A stretch of 64,000 nucleotides of DNA from assembly GCA_022711465.1 (NCBI GenBank), contig JAKLEZ010000002.1, forward strand, positions 124,001 through 188,000, given 5' to 3'. Every line of letters begins with the position of its first letter. Within the stretch, counting starts at the first letter, position 1. The position numbers and the translations under genes are program-made. The DNA comes from Planctomycetota bacterium. Lineage in GTDB: Bacteria; Planctomycetota; Phycisphaerae; UBA1845; PWPN01. Below are positions 35,312 to 43,873 of the stretch, piece by piece. Below the pieces are notes generated by a model, which was not told the DNA's origin, did not search any database, and worked only from the letters and a program-made list of their open reading frames with translations.

Positions 35312-36760
35312 GTGTTCGAAAACTGTTTCTCGACCGTGGCCATAGGGGTTTGTCTCGGCTCGGTCGCTCTGGCAGTTGAGCAGCCGTTCGTGGAGGTCGA
35401 CCGCGAGCGGACGACTTCCTTGAGGGAGCGAGGGACGGGGCGGCCGATTGTTGTTGTCGGCGTCAACTACTTCAGTCCGGACATTGGCTGGGCGCCGAAG
35501 CTCTGGCAGCGGTTCGACGAGACGGCAATTCGTCATCAATTAAAGATGCTGCATGAGCAGGGTTACAACGCCATTCGCGTGTTTCTCACTTTTGAGTCGT
35601 TTCATCGCGAGCCCGGCAAGGTCCATCCGGAGGGGGAGCGCAAGTTCGGTCGACTGCTTGCGCTTTGTCGAGACCTGGGGCTGTATGTCATTCCGTCTGG
35701 GCCGGACCATTGGGAGGGTACGCCTTCGTGGCGGCAGGGTGGTGACGTTTTTGCGGATGATCGGATCCTGGCCGCGGATGAATCTTGGTGGAAGGAATTC
35801 GCTCATTGCTTCAAGGATGAGCCGGCCATTCTGGCATGGGATCTGCTCAACGAGCCCGCGGTCGCGTGGAAGACCTCGGCGATGGCGGTCAAGTGGAACG
35901 CGTGGCTGAAGGCTGAGTATGGGTCGGTTGAGCGTCTGGCCGCGAAGTGGGGTCGAGAGGCGGAGACGTTGGGTGGTTTCGGCGGCGTCGAGACTCCTCC
36001 GCGAGAGCCTGCTCTTGGTGATGTCCGGCTGTTCGACTATCAGCGTTTTCGTGAGTCGATTGGTGACGAGTGGACTCGCCGGCTGACCACTGCGATCCGA
36101 TCTGTCGACTCCCATCACCTAATCACGATTGGGCACATACAATGGGCGGCGGTCGTCTATCTCCCGACTGTCTGGCACTACGCCGGTTTCGAGCCGAAGG
36201 CCAACGCTCGCCATCTGGATTTCATGACTGTGCACTTCTACCCGCTGGCAGGGCCACATCCGGGTGCGGCTCCTGAAGGTCTGGCCGTCAATGCCTCGTA
36301 CCTTGAGGCGGTTCTGCACGAGTTCACGGTTGGCAAGCCGTTGATGCTGGGTGAGTTCGCCTGGTACGGTGGTGGTGCGATCATGGCGAACGGCAAGGAG
36401 GTCATGCCCACACGGACCCTCGAGGATCAGGTAGCCTGGGGCAGGAAGCTGCTTGATGTGACCCGGGGGCGACTCTGCGGCTGGCTCCACTGGGCTTTTG
36501 CCGACACACCGACCAGTTCTGACCTGACCCGATGGAGCGGCTTGTGGACCGAGCAGCTTGAACTGAAGCCCTGGGGCGAGGTTTATGGCCGGTTTGCTCG
36601 CGAGCACTGCTCTCGGCCCGAGGTTCCTCGACCATTCCCGAGCTTCCTAACCCGATTCGAGTTCGATCGCAAGGCGATGCTCACCGATCCTGGGGCCGGC
36701 GAGGCCGTGCGGCTGGCGCTGTTGAAGGCGGCGGCGAGTCAGCCGGCGGCAGGCAGATGA
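35312..36760 (+). CDS. Secreted glycoside hydrolase, GH5-like
   Basis: This 482-residue exported beta-glycosidase has a clan GH-A (beta/alpha)8 barrel. The likely acid/base is E181 in AWDLLNEPAVAW and the likely nucleophile is E348 in PLMLGEFAWYGGG, spaced as in GH5. Other barrel marks are GYNAIRVFLTFESF, LGLYVIPSGPDHW and FMTVHFYPL. The start is uncertain: a GTG at 35312 has GGGAG eight bases upstream and leads directly into a hydrophobic segment (FSTVAIGVCLGSVALAVEQP), while a TTG at 35258 would add 18 residues. The substrate could be mannan or another beta-linked glycan. Confidence 0.8.
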   Translation: MFENCFSTVAIGVCLGSVALAVEQPFVEVDRERTTSLRERGTGRPIVVVGVNYFSPDIGWAPKLWQRFDETAIRHQLKMLHEQGYNAIRVFLTFESFHREPGKVHPEGERKFGRLLALCRDLGLYVIPSGPDHWEGTPSWRQGGDVFADDRILAADESWWKEFAHCFKDEPAILAWDLLNEPAVAWKTSAMAVKWNAWLKAEYGSVERLAAKWGREAETLGGFGGVETPPREPALGDVRLFDYQRFRESIGDEWTRRLTTAIRSVDSHHLITIGHIQWAAVVYLPTVWHYAGFEPKANARHLDFMTVHFYPLAGPHPGAAPEGLAVNASYLEAVLHEFTVGKPLMLGEFAWYGGGAIMANGKEVMPTRTLEDQVAWGRKLLDVTRGRLCGWLHWAFADTPTSSDLTRWSGLWTEQLELKPWGEVYGRFAREHCSRPEVPRPFPSFLTRFEFDRKAMLTDPGAGEAVRLALLKAAASQPAAGR

Positions 36761-36851
36761 CCGGTTCACTGTCGCGGGGCGGAGGTTGGGGGATCTCCAG
36801 GCGCAGTGTTCTTGCTTGACAACACGCCGTCGCCTCATCACCTTTGGCCGC

Positions 36852-37838
36852 ATGGAAGTCATTCGAACCTGGGAGTCCCTTCGCCTTTCCGGTGTTGTGC
36901 TGACCATCGGGAATTTCGACGGTGTGCATCGCGGTCACCAGGCGATTCTGGCCGCGGGACGCCGGCACGCCGAGCGGGCGGGTACCCGCCTGGTGGTCAT
37001 GACGTTTGATCCGCACCCGGCGGCCATTCTGAGCCCGAGTGTTTCGCCGCCGATGTTGTCCCCCTTTTCGGAGAGGCTGCGGTGGCTGGAGTTGGCCGGG
37101 GCGGACGTGGTGGTGGTCGTCGAGAGCAAGCCGGAGTTCTTCGCCATGTCTGCCGGCGAGTTCATCCAAGAGGTGGTTCTTGGCCGCTTTGCGCCGGTGG
37201 CCATGGTGGAGGGGGCGTCCTTTGGTTTCGGCTGCAAGCGGCAAGGGGACGTGCATACCCTGATGGCTGCCGGTCGGCGTCACGGTTTCGAGGTCGAGAT
37301 CGTCCAGCCGGTGCGGATTGCGTTGGGCGGCCATCCTGACGCGGTGATCTCGAGTTCGCTGGTTCGGCAGCTTCTGCACAGCGGGACGGTGGATCAGGCC
37401 GCCTTGTGTCTTGGCCGGCCGTACGCCCTTTTCGGCACCGTCGGGCATGGTGCCCAACGTGGGCGGGCCCTGGGTTTTCCGACCGTCAATCTTCAGACTG
37501 CCGGTCTGCTTGTTCCCGCCGAGGGGGTCTACGCTGGCCGCGCGTGTCAAGTTGACGCGGTCGCGGCCAGAGGGGGGTGTGGTCCCGGCGGCTCGCCGCT
37601 CTCTTCCTCGGTACCGGCCGCGATCAGCATCGGCTATTGTCCCACATTCGACGGCCAGGAGCTTCTGATCGAGGCACATTTGCTGGATTTCCACGGTGAC
37701 CTCTATGGTCGGGCTTTGCGGATCGAGTTTCTCGACTGGTTGCGTGGCCAGGAGTCCTTCAAGTCGAAGGAAGCCCTGTGCGAGCAGATTCGGCTGGACG
37801 TGGAGATGACCCGTCGCATCTTGGCTGACCACGGGTAG
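36852..37838 (+). CDS. ribF: Bifunctional riboflavin kinase/FAD synthetase
   Basis: This 328-residue enzyme phosphorylates riboflavin to FMN and adenylates it to FAD. The N-terminal FAD synthetase domain has GNFDGVHRGHQAIL with the HxGH nucleotidyltransferase motif, TFDPHPAAIL, and the ISSSLVRQLL motif. The C-terminal riboflavin kinase domain has GRALGFPTVNL with the PTxN motif, GVYAGRACQ, IGYCPTFDG and IEAHLLDFHGDLYGR. An insertion in the kinase domain (AARGGCGPGGSPLSSSVPAA) is extra. The gene lies 91 bases after the GH5 gene. No FMN riboswitch-like conserved block was seen in the leader. Confidence 0.95.
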   Translation: MEVIRTWESLRLSGVVLTIGNFDGVHRGHQAILAAGRRHAERAGTRLVVMTFDPHPAAILSPSVSPPMLSPFSERLRWLELAGADVVVVVESKPEFFAMSAGEFIQEVVLGRFAPVAMVEGASFGFGCKRQGDVHTLMAAGRRHGFEVEIVQPVRIALGGHPDAVISSSLVRQLLHSGTVDQAALCLGRPYALFGTVGHGAQRGRALGFPTVNLQTAGLLVPAEGVYAGRACQVDAVAARGGCGPGGSPLSSSVPAAISIGYCPTFDGQELLIEAHLLDFHGDLYGRALRIEFLDWLRGQESFKSKEALCEQIRLDVEMTRRILADHG

Positions 37839-38105
37839 TGGCCGCGAGCCGAGAGCGGACGGGCAAGCGGAACCGCAATCTTGGCTTACCGGCCACTGCT
37901 TTCGTTCCTCACCTCGTGGTGCGCGGGCAGCGGGCAGGCCCGGAGCACCGTACGCGCAGAGTGGTTTTGGGGTAGGCGAGCCCTGTCCGCCTGCATGCGC
38001 CACTTCGGCTCCTCGTGTGATTCCCCACTTCTGCGCCGGTGTTGGATTGGAGCTCGGAGGGGGCGATCGAGGTCGGATGGGGTAAAGGAGCGCTGGCGCG
38101 CCGTG

Positions 38106-39770
38106 CTAGTCGACGTTGGAGTATGTTTCGCCGCTTGCCTGAGGCATTTGCTGGACGGGCAGCCGGACGCGGAATACAGTGCCTTTGCCGGGGGTGCTCT
38201 CCACGACGATGCGTCCGTGGTGCTCACGGACGATCTTGCGTGCGACCGGCAACCCGAGGCCCGTACCCCCCTGTCCCTTGGTCGACTTGAACGGCTCGAA
38301 AAGGGTTTCGATCTTGTTGGGCTCGATTCCCGGGCCGTTGTCCGAGACGATCAGGTCGGCGATAGCCTCCTTGGCGTTGAACCGGGTTGACACGTTGACG
38401 ACGCCGGTCTTGGCGGCCACGGCCTCGATGGCGTTGGAGATCAGGTTCATGGTTGCCTGCTCGATGCCATCGGCATCGAGGGGGATCGGCGGGAATGGTT
38501 CCTCGAGGTCGGTGAGGAGCATGACCTGTTGCTCATCGGCCTTGCGCTGCAGGCCGGTGATCACGTCGGTGACGATGTGGTTGAGGTTGCACGGCCGCAG
38601 GTTGGGCTCGCGGGTCTTACTGAAGTTGAGCATGTTGAGGGTCATCTGCATGATGTTGGCCAGGTTGCGCTGGACGATAGCCCACCCTTGCGCGATTGTG
38701 CCGGGGGTCTGTTTCTTGAGGCCCATCTCCACGATTTCGGCGCCGCCCTGGAGGGCCTGGAGCACGTTCTTGATGCTATGCGACAGGTAAGCGACGGTTT
38801 CGCCGGTGGCCGCCAGCCGGGCGGTCTGCATTTGCTGATGGACCAGTTCGGCGTTCTGGATTGCCAGGCCGGTCATTTGGCCGATGGCGCCCATGAGCCG
38901 CAGCTGCTCGCGGGTGTAGGTGTGGGCTCCGGCCGCGGAATCGATGTGGATCACGCCCATGAGCTGGCTGCGCACCATGATTGGCGAGCAGATCACGGAA
39001 CGCAGGCCGAAGCTGTGGATGCTGTCCTGGGCGGCGTCCTGGGCGAACCGGGCATCGGTCATCGCGTTCGTGCACAGCACGGCTTCCCGTGTGTCAATGA
39101 CATGCTGAATAATCTTCTTGGAGGTGGTGATCTTCTGCTTACTGGCCTGGATACTGCGTCGCGATCGCACCACGCGGGGGATCAGGTCGCCGCTCTCCCG
39201 GTCATACATGAGGATGAAACCGTGGTCGACCGGCAGCTCCTCGCGAATGACGTCCATCACCCGTTCGAGGAGCTGGTCGGGGTCCATGATGGCCCCGATG
39301 GCCGAACTCAACTCGGACATCACGTGCCAGGCTTTGGCCGCCTCCGCCAGTTCCGGGCCGGCGATGATGACCGATTCCTCGCTGGATACCGAGGAGAGGA
39401 TGGCCGAGTCCATGCTAGCGCTGCTGACGTCCAGGTCGATCAGGTCCCGGGGGCTGTGGGCCGGGCTCAGTTCGGTTCGGGACTGGTCGCCCGCGTAGAC
39501 CAGCAGGGTGGCTCCGATTTTGATCTGATCGCCGTGTTTCAGCTTGACCGGCTTGCGGATCCGGACGCCGTTGACGTAGGAGCCGTTGACGCTGTTGCAG
39601 TCGTGGAGGATCCAGTCGCCGTTCTCGGGGTGCAGTTCGGCGTGGCGGCGGGAAACGGTTCGATCGGTGAGGGGGATCTGGTCACTTTCGCGGCCGAGGA
39701 CTGCGATTTCGTTGAGGGTGCGGTAGGTCCGCCCTTTGTCGGGACCCTGCAGTACCATCAGAGTTGCCAC
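38106..39770 (-). CDS. FHA-GAF histidine kinase
   Basis: This 554-residue soluble sensor kinase has an unusual N-terminal phosphothreonine-binding FHA domain (about 1-95, with GRES, SRRH at 40-43, and NGSYVNG at 62-68). An acidic linker follows, then a GAF domain at about 155-310 (LLERVMDVIREELPVDHGFI through GVIHIDSAAG), HisKA with H331 in AYLSHSIKNVLQALQGG, and a HATPase domain (MNLISNAIEAV, SDNGPGI, GGTGLGLPVARKI). The start is a GTG at 39770 with GAGGG upstream. It has no membrane segment. The FHA domain suggests control by a Ser/Thr kinase. No regulator is adjacent. The CheY-like protein at 47685 is one possible partner, by inference only. Confidence 0.92.
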   Translation of the reverse strand: MATLMVLQGPDKGRTYRTLNEIAVLGRESDQIPLTDRTVSRRHAELHPENGDWILHDCNSVNGSYVNGVRIRKPVKLKHGDQIKIGATLLVYAGDQSRTELSPAHSPRDLIDLDVSSASMDSAILSSVSSEESVIIAGPELAEAAKAWHVMSELSSAIGAIMDPDQLLERVMDVIREELPVDHGFILMYDRESGDLIPRVVRSRRSIQASKQKITTSKKIIQHVIDTREAVLCTNAMTDARFAQDAAQDSIHSFGLRSVICSPIMVRSQLMGVIHIDSAAGAHTYTREQLRLMGAIGQMTGLAIQNAELVHQQMQTARLAATGETVAYLSHSIKNVLQALQGGAEIVEMGLKKQTPGTIAQGWAIVQRNLANIMQMTLNMLNFSKTREPNLRPCNLNHIVTDVITGLQRKADEQQVMLLTDLEEPFPPIPLDADGIEQATMNLISNAIEAVAAKTGVVNVSTRFNAKEAIADLIVSDNGPGIEPNKIETLFEPFKSTKGQGGTGLGLPVARKIVREHHGRIVVESTPGKGTVFRVRLPVQQMPQASGETYSNVD

Positions 39771-40144
39771 GTCCGTGCCCTCAGCAAACTTCCTATTTGA
39801 CTAGCATGGCCGTCGATTCGAGGCAGCGCACAACCAGAATACCTGCATTTACTTATACGTTTTGCGGCCGTCGCGGTTTCATGTTCGGGCTCGCGGGTAT
39901 CGTCGTCAGGGTAGAACGGACTCCCTTGGCGGCGGAACGAGGGGCCACCTTGGGATAATCGATTATACTCGACTTTGGGCGGGGGTCAAAGCTCGGGTGG
40001 CCCGTTGGGCGACGAGATGTCTCGGCTTGGCGAGGGAGTCCTGGGGGGGGCGGGTGGGCTTGGGTTCAGGTCCGGCGATGGTTTCTCGGCTGCAGTGGTC
40101 GATTATCTGGCGGATGGTGATGGGCGGGCGGGATCGGGGCTGGG
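39771..40144. other. 374-base gap between FHA kinase and epimerase genes
   Basis: No coding frame is supported. The left part is AT-richer (39840-39870) and is the likely promoter of the FHA kinase. A perfect 12-base palindrome ATAATCGATTAT lies at 39955-39966. Confidence 0.5.
39955..39966. promoter_or_regulatory. Perfect 12-base AT-rich palindrome
   Basis: ATAATCGATTAT reads the same on both strands and stands out in GC-rich sequence. It could be a dimeric regulator site for the FHA kinase gene or just chance. Confidence 0.25.
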
Positions 40145-42208
40145 TCAGCTGCCGGCCAGGGAGAGGCGGTTTCGGTCCGGGGCGGCGGCGGGTCTGGGTT
40201 CCGAGGCGGAGACGGAGGGGGTGTATTCTGGGACGGTCGCCTGAAGTTCGTGCCGGATTTCCTCGGGTGTGGCCGTATCCGCGATGTTGACCAGAAGCTG
40301 GATGCGCTGGCAGACGCGGTTGAAGTCCTCGGGTCGCTTCTTGATGATGCCGATTTTGGGGTGGGCTGTACGGCTGACGTCTTCTCCGGTGATAGACAGT
40401 TCTTCGAAGAGCTTTTCTCCCGGGCGCATGCCGGTCTCAACGATTTCGATGTCGTCCTTGGGGCGAAGGCCGCTCAGGGTAATGAGCGTCTCGGCCAGTT
40501 GGAGGATACGGACCGGTTCGCCCATATCCAGGAGGAAGATTTCACCGCCCTTGCCCATGGCTCCGGCCTGGAGCACGAGCTGAGAGGCCTCGGGGATGGT
40601 CATGAAATAGCGGACCATGTCGCGATGGGTGATGGTCACCGGGCCGCCGCGTGCGATCTGCTCTTTGAAGATGGGGACCACGCTTCCGCTGCTGCCGAGG
40701 ACGTTTCCGAACCGGACGGTGACGAATTCGGTCTTGCCGCCCGTTGCCGCGGACAGCTGCTGGACGTACATCTCCGCCACCCGTTTGGTGCAGCCCATCA
40801 CGCTGGTGGGGTTGACGGCCTTGTCGGTGGAGATCATCACGAACTTGGCGATCCCGTACTCGTTGGCGGCATCGGCCAGCACTCGCGTACCGACGATGTT
40901 GTTCTTGATGGCCTCTCCGGGGTTCCACTCCATCATAGGAACGTGCTTGTGGGCGGCGGCGTGGAAGATGGCGGTGGGGTGCTCGGTTCGCAGGATCTGC
41001 CGGATCCGATCGGAGTCACCGATGTCGGCCACGCAAGGCACCCGGTCGATGTCCGGGAAGCTGCGGGCCAACTGGCGGTTGATCTCGAAGAGTGCGTTTT
41101 CCATGCGTTCGACGAGCAGCAATCGCCGGGGCTTGAACCGGCAAATCTGGCGGCACATTTCGGAGCCGATGGAGCCGCCGGCGCCGGTGACCAGCACGAC
41201 CTTATCGCGGAGGTAGTTGCCGATGGCATCGCTGTCCAGGGTGATGGGGTCGCGGCCCAGCAGGTCCTCGATATCGACGGGCTTGATTTGACTGATTTCG
41301 ACTCGTCCTGCGATCAGATCGCTGACCGCGGGCACGGTGCGGAAGCGGAGATTCAGGCCCTGCCGGGTGCAGCGATTCACGAGTTCCCGGATGCGTTTTT
41401 GAGGCGCGTCGGGCATGGCGAAGAGGACTTCCTGGACCTCTTGTTTCTCGGCGATGGTCGGGAGTGCCTCCGGTGGCCCGAGCACGTCTACGCCGCGGAT
41501 TCGCGTTCCGTGTTTGCGGAGATTGTCATCGAGGAGTCCGATGACGTGGTAGCGGGCGGTGGTGTCGCGGACGACTTCGCGGAGGATGGAGTCTCCCACG
41601 TCGCCGGCTCCGACGATGAGCAGTCGCGTTCCCGACGCATCGGTGGGATCGTAGACTTTCTCGTAGTAGAGTCGGTAGCTGATGCGGGCCGACGCCACCA
41701 GGACCATGGTGAAGAACCAGTCCAACAGCAGGACCCGGTCGGGGACCCATTTACTGGGGGGGGTGGACAGTACACCGGCGGGGATGAGCACGTAGGTGCC
41801 GAGATAGGCCATTGCCACGCAAAGGAAAGCGCTGATGTAGGAGGCGGTGGTGATTCTGAATACGTCGCTGAGGCCAACGTACCGCCATGACTCCCGATAG
41901 ATCCCAAGAAAACCGAAAACCGCTATCTTAATGACAAGGGTGACGGGGAGGAATGTCAGGAACTCGCGAGAGAACCAGTAGACGAGTTCCTGGCCGGATC
42001 CGGTTTTCTTGTCTGCGGTAAGATGGTAGTAGTAGTACGCTGATCCGAAGTCGAAAACGCCGTCCCGGTCGGGGGGGTAGGGTCCGTAGGCTGCCATGAA
42101 GGACAGGAACAGGCACAAGACGAAAACCGCCGAGTGAAGGAGGAGCGACCGCCAGATGAACGGGTATGGCCGCCAGTTCAGGCTGCGGATCGCTGATGAG
42201 TCACTCAT
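40145..42208 (-). CDS. Membrane nucleotide-sugar epimerase/4,6-dehydratase (CapD/FlaA1/WbpM-like)
   Basis: This 687-residue enzyme of surface-polysaccharide synthesis has four to five N-terminal membrane helices (about 25-185). A CoA-binding-like Rossmann domain follows (LLIVGAGDVGDSILREV). The SDR catalytic domain has the NAD motif VTGAGGSIGSEMCRQI, the AAHKHVPMMEWNP block, ISTDKAVNPTSVMGCTK (where the family uses Met in place of the YxxxK tyrosine) and VRFGNVLGSSGSVVPIF. Such enzymes make UDP-4-keto-6-deoxy-HexNAc sugars for capsules or glycans. The C-terminal 40 residues are low complexity. The ATG at 42208 is preferred over an upstream TTG. It is a stand-alone gene without glycan operon neighbours. 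Confidence 0.92.
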   Translation of the reverse strand: MSDSSAIRSLNWRPYPFIWRSLLLHSAVFVLCLFLSFMAAYGPYPPDRDGVFDFGSAYYYYHLTADKKTGSGQELVYWFSREFLTFLPVTLVIKIAVFGFLGIYRESWRYVGLSDVFRITTASYISAFLCVAMAYLGTYVLIPAGVLSTPPSKWVPDRVLLLDWFFTMVLVASARISYRLYYEKVYDPTDASGTRLLIVGAGDVGDSILREVVRDTTARYHVIGLLDDNLRKHGTRIRGVDVLGPPEALPTIAEKQEVQEVLFAMPDAPQKRIRELVNRCTRQGLNLRFRTVPAVSDLIAGRVEISQIKPVDIEDLLGRDPITLDSDAIGNYLRDKVVLVTGAGGSIGSEMCRQICRFKPRRLLLVERMENALFEINRQLARSFPDIDRVPCVADIGDSDRIRQILRTEHPTAIFHAAAHKHVPMMEWNPGEAIKNNIVGTRVLADAANEYGIAKFVMISTDKAVNPTSVMGCTKRVAEMYVQQLSAATGGKTEFVTVRFGNVLGSSGSVVPIFKEQIARGGPVTITHRDMVRYFMTIPEASQLVLQAGAMGKGGEIFLLDMGEPVRILQLAETLITLSGLRPKDDIEIVETGMRPGEKLFEELSITGEDVSRTAHPKIGIIKKRPEDFNRVCQRIQLLVNIADTATPEEIRHELQATVPEYTPSVSASEPRPAAAPDRNRLSLAGS

Positions 42209-42372
42209 GGATGGCACTATCGGTTCATGGGGCCGGCAAGTCAATACCCGACGGGCCTCCTGAAGACTCGTCCGGTCCGGTCGCCGTCTTCCTTGCGGCG
42301 TGGCCTTGAGGCAGTGGATTCGGCGCCGAAAGGCTCGGCTGTTCGGGGCCGGGCGGTGGTTTTCTTACGCCA

Positions 42373-43776
42373 TCATGGGCGAGCTGACGGGGTCGCTGCC
42401 GCCGCCTCAGCGGCCTTGGACATCATCGCCGTCAGATGCGTGGGCCACTCGTTCATTTCCTGGTAGAGTTGAGCGGTCTCGTCTGACGCACGGGCGGGGG
42501 TCTGGACCTTCTCGGGGTGCTTCCTCTCCTCTTCCTGTTGCTGGGCTCTGAACGCTGCCGCCGCCTCCTTACTGAGAGCCAAGGCTCCGATGGCGTCGCG
42601 TTCCGCCCAGGCCATCATGGCCTTTATGGCGATGTAGGCGGCCTCTTTCGAGGGGAGGGAAAGACGTACTCGGGTGCTGACGGCGGTGAACTCTGGCTGG
42701 TCTCTGAAGAGGGTGCTACTCAATCCCGGACCTCGAAAAGCCTCCTGCAGGGCTTTGAGTCCGCGATACTCGCGGGCGGTGCGATCGAATGTGGCGAGCC
42801 ATCTGAGGTCAGTGGTTGCCTGGTTGTATTCCTCGGTCGCGATATGGGTATAGAACAAGAGCAGCCTGACTCGGGCGCGTTGCTCGAGGTCGTTCTGGGT
42901 GACCGTTTCCGCGAGCGTGAACAGGTCTCTGGCTTCCTGGTAGCGGGCCTGTTTGAATCGCTCCTTACCCTTGGCCTCGTAGCTACTCCTTCGCTCCTCG
43001 ATGAGTCGGCGGTCAGCCTCCAATCGCTGGCGGTCGGCCTCGATCGGTGTGAATTGTCCAACGCCGGTTGGGATGATCTGGGTTGGCTCGACGGCCGTCT
43101 CGCTCATATCTGGGGCGGGGCCGCTTGTTGTCCTGGGGGTGGTGGTGTTGGTCGGTGGCCCCTGGCTTTCCGAAGTGGGCACGTTCATGTTGCTTGTGGA
43201 GCTGGGCAGGAAACCGCCTGCGTAGTAATTGGTCGTGTTCTGCCAGCCGATTACCGTCGCATCGAAGCTCCGACTTCCCTGGACGACGTCGCCGATGGAC
43301 GGGCCGCGTCGACCGCCGCCCGGGCTGAGTCTGGTGAGCAAGTTGCCCGGGTTCGCCGGTCGATAGTAGAGGCCTGCGGCGGATGCGGGGCCTGCGAGGC
43401 TGCTTCCGGTGAAGGCCAATCTGGTCGATGGTGCACGGCCTCGTTGGCCGAAGGGGGACGATAGAGCGGGATGAGCCCGCGATCGGGCACCCGTTCCCTG
43501 CCAAGAGCTCATGACGTTCGCGTTCTGGATGGTATTGGCTGCCCCGAAACGCCGGGTGTCCAGACCGTTGGTTGGCGATCGGCCGGACATCATGGCGAAG
43601 CTGTTGGTCAACGAGTTGGAAGGACCGCCGAGTGAAGGCGAGTGAGCGCGGTTGTAGGATATGCCGCCGCTGAAGCCCTGGCCCCAGGTTGCGGAGCCGC
43701 TGAGCAGGAGGATCGCAGCGGTCGCGATACGGGCGGCATTCCTGGAAGTTGGGGCGGGCGTGACGCGTGTACTCAT
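42373..43776 (-). CDS. Secreted protein of unknown function with helical C-terminal region
   Basis: This 467-residue exported protein has a signal peptide near residues 10-32 (ARIATAAILLLSGSATWGQ). Residues 35-245 are Ser/Gly/Asn/Pro-rich and low in structure (GGISYNRAHSPSLGG and similar). From about 250 on there is a charged helical part (EADRQRLEADRRLIEERRSS) and then TPR-like helices (KGKERFKQARYQEARDLFTL, YRGLKALQEAFRGPG) to the end. I do not recognise the family. The ATG at 43776 is supported by AAAGGA in a 13-base leader that is identical to the one before the dockerin gene at 11219. Confidence 0.65.
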   Translation of the reverse strand: MSTRVTPAPTSRNAARIATAAILLLSGSATWGQGFSGGISYNRAHSPSLGGPSNSLTNSFAMMSGRSPTNGLDTRRFGAANTIQNANVMSSWQGTGARSRAHPALSSPFGQRGRAPSTRLAFTGSSLAGPASAAGLYYRPANPGNLLTRLSPGGGRRGPSIGDVVQGSRSFDATVIGWQNTTNYYAGGFLPSSTSNMNVPTSESQGPPTNTTTPRTTSGPAPDMSETAVEPTQIIPTGVGQFTPIEADRQRLEADRRLIEERRSSYEAKGKERFKQARYQEARDLFTLAETVTQNDLEQRARVRLLLFYTHIATEEYNQATTDLRWLATFDRTAREYRGLKALQEAFRGPGLSSTLFRDQPEFTAVSTRVRLSLPSKEAAYIAIKAMMAWAERDAIGALALSKEAAAAFRAQQQEEERKHPEKVQTPARASDETAQLYQEMNEWPTHLTAMMSKAAEAAAATPSARP

Positions 43777-43778
43777 CC

Positions 43779-43791
43779 GAGCGGTCCTTTC
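43779..43791 (-). promoter_or_regulatory. Shine-Dalgarno leader shared with the gene at 9537-11219
   Basis: The minus-strand bases GAAAGGACCGCTC lie two bases before the ATG at 43776 and are identical, with the same spacing, to those before the GTG at 11219. Confidence 0.45.
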
Positions 43792-43873
43792 AGCGAGACT
43801 GAAAAGGGGCGTAGGGGGCCTCCTCGCCACTGTTGGGTCGCTACCCTACTGTAGACCACGGTGGGCCTTCAGA

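Noticed and set aside
36761..36851. FMN riboswitch before ribF
   Set aside because: The 91-base leader is too short and none of the conserved FMN-element blocks was seen.
40250..41890. A 546-residue plus-strand frame opposite the epimerase
   Set aside because: No motif, Asp/Gly/Val-rich shadow composition; the minus strand has clear Rossmann motifs.
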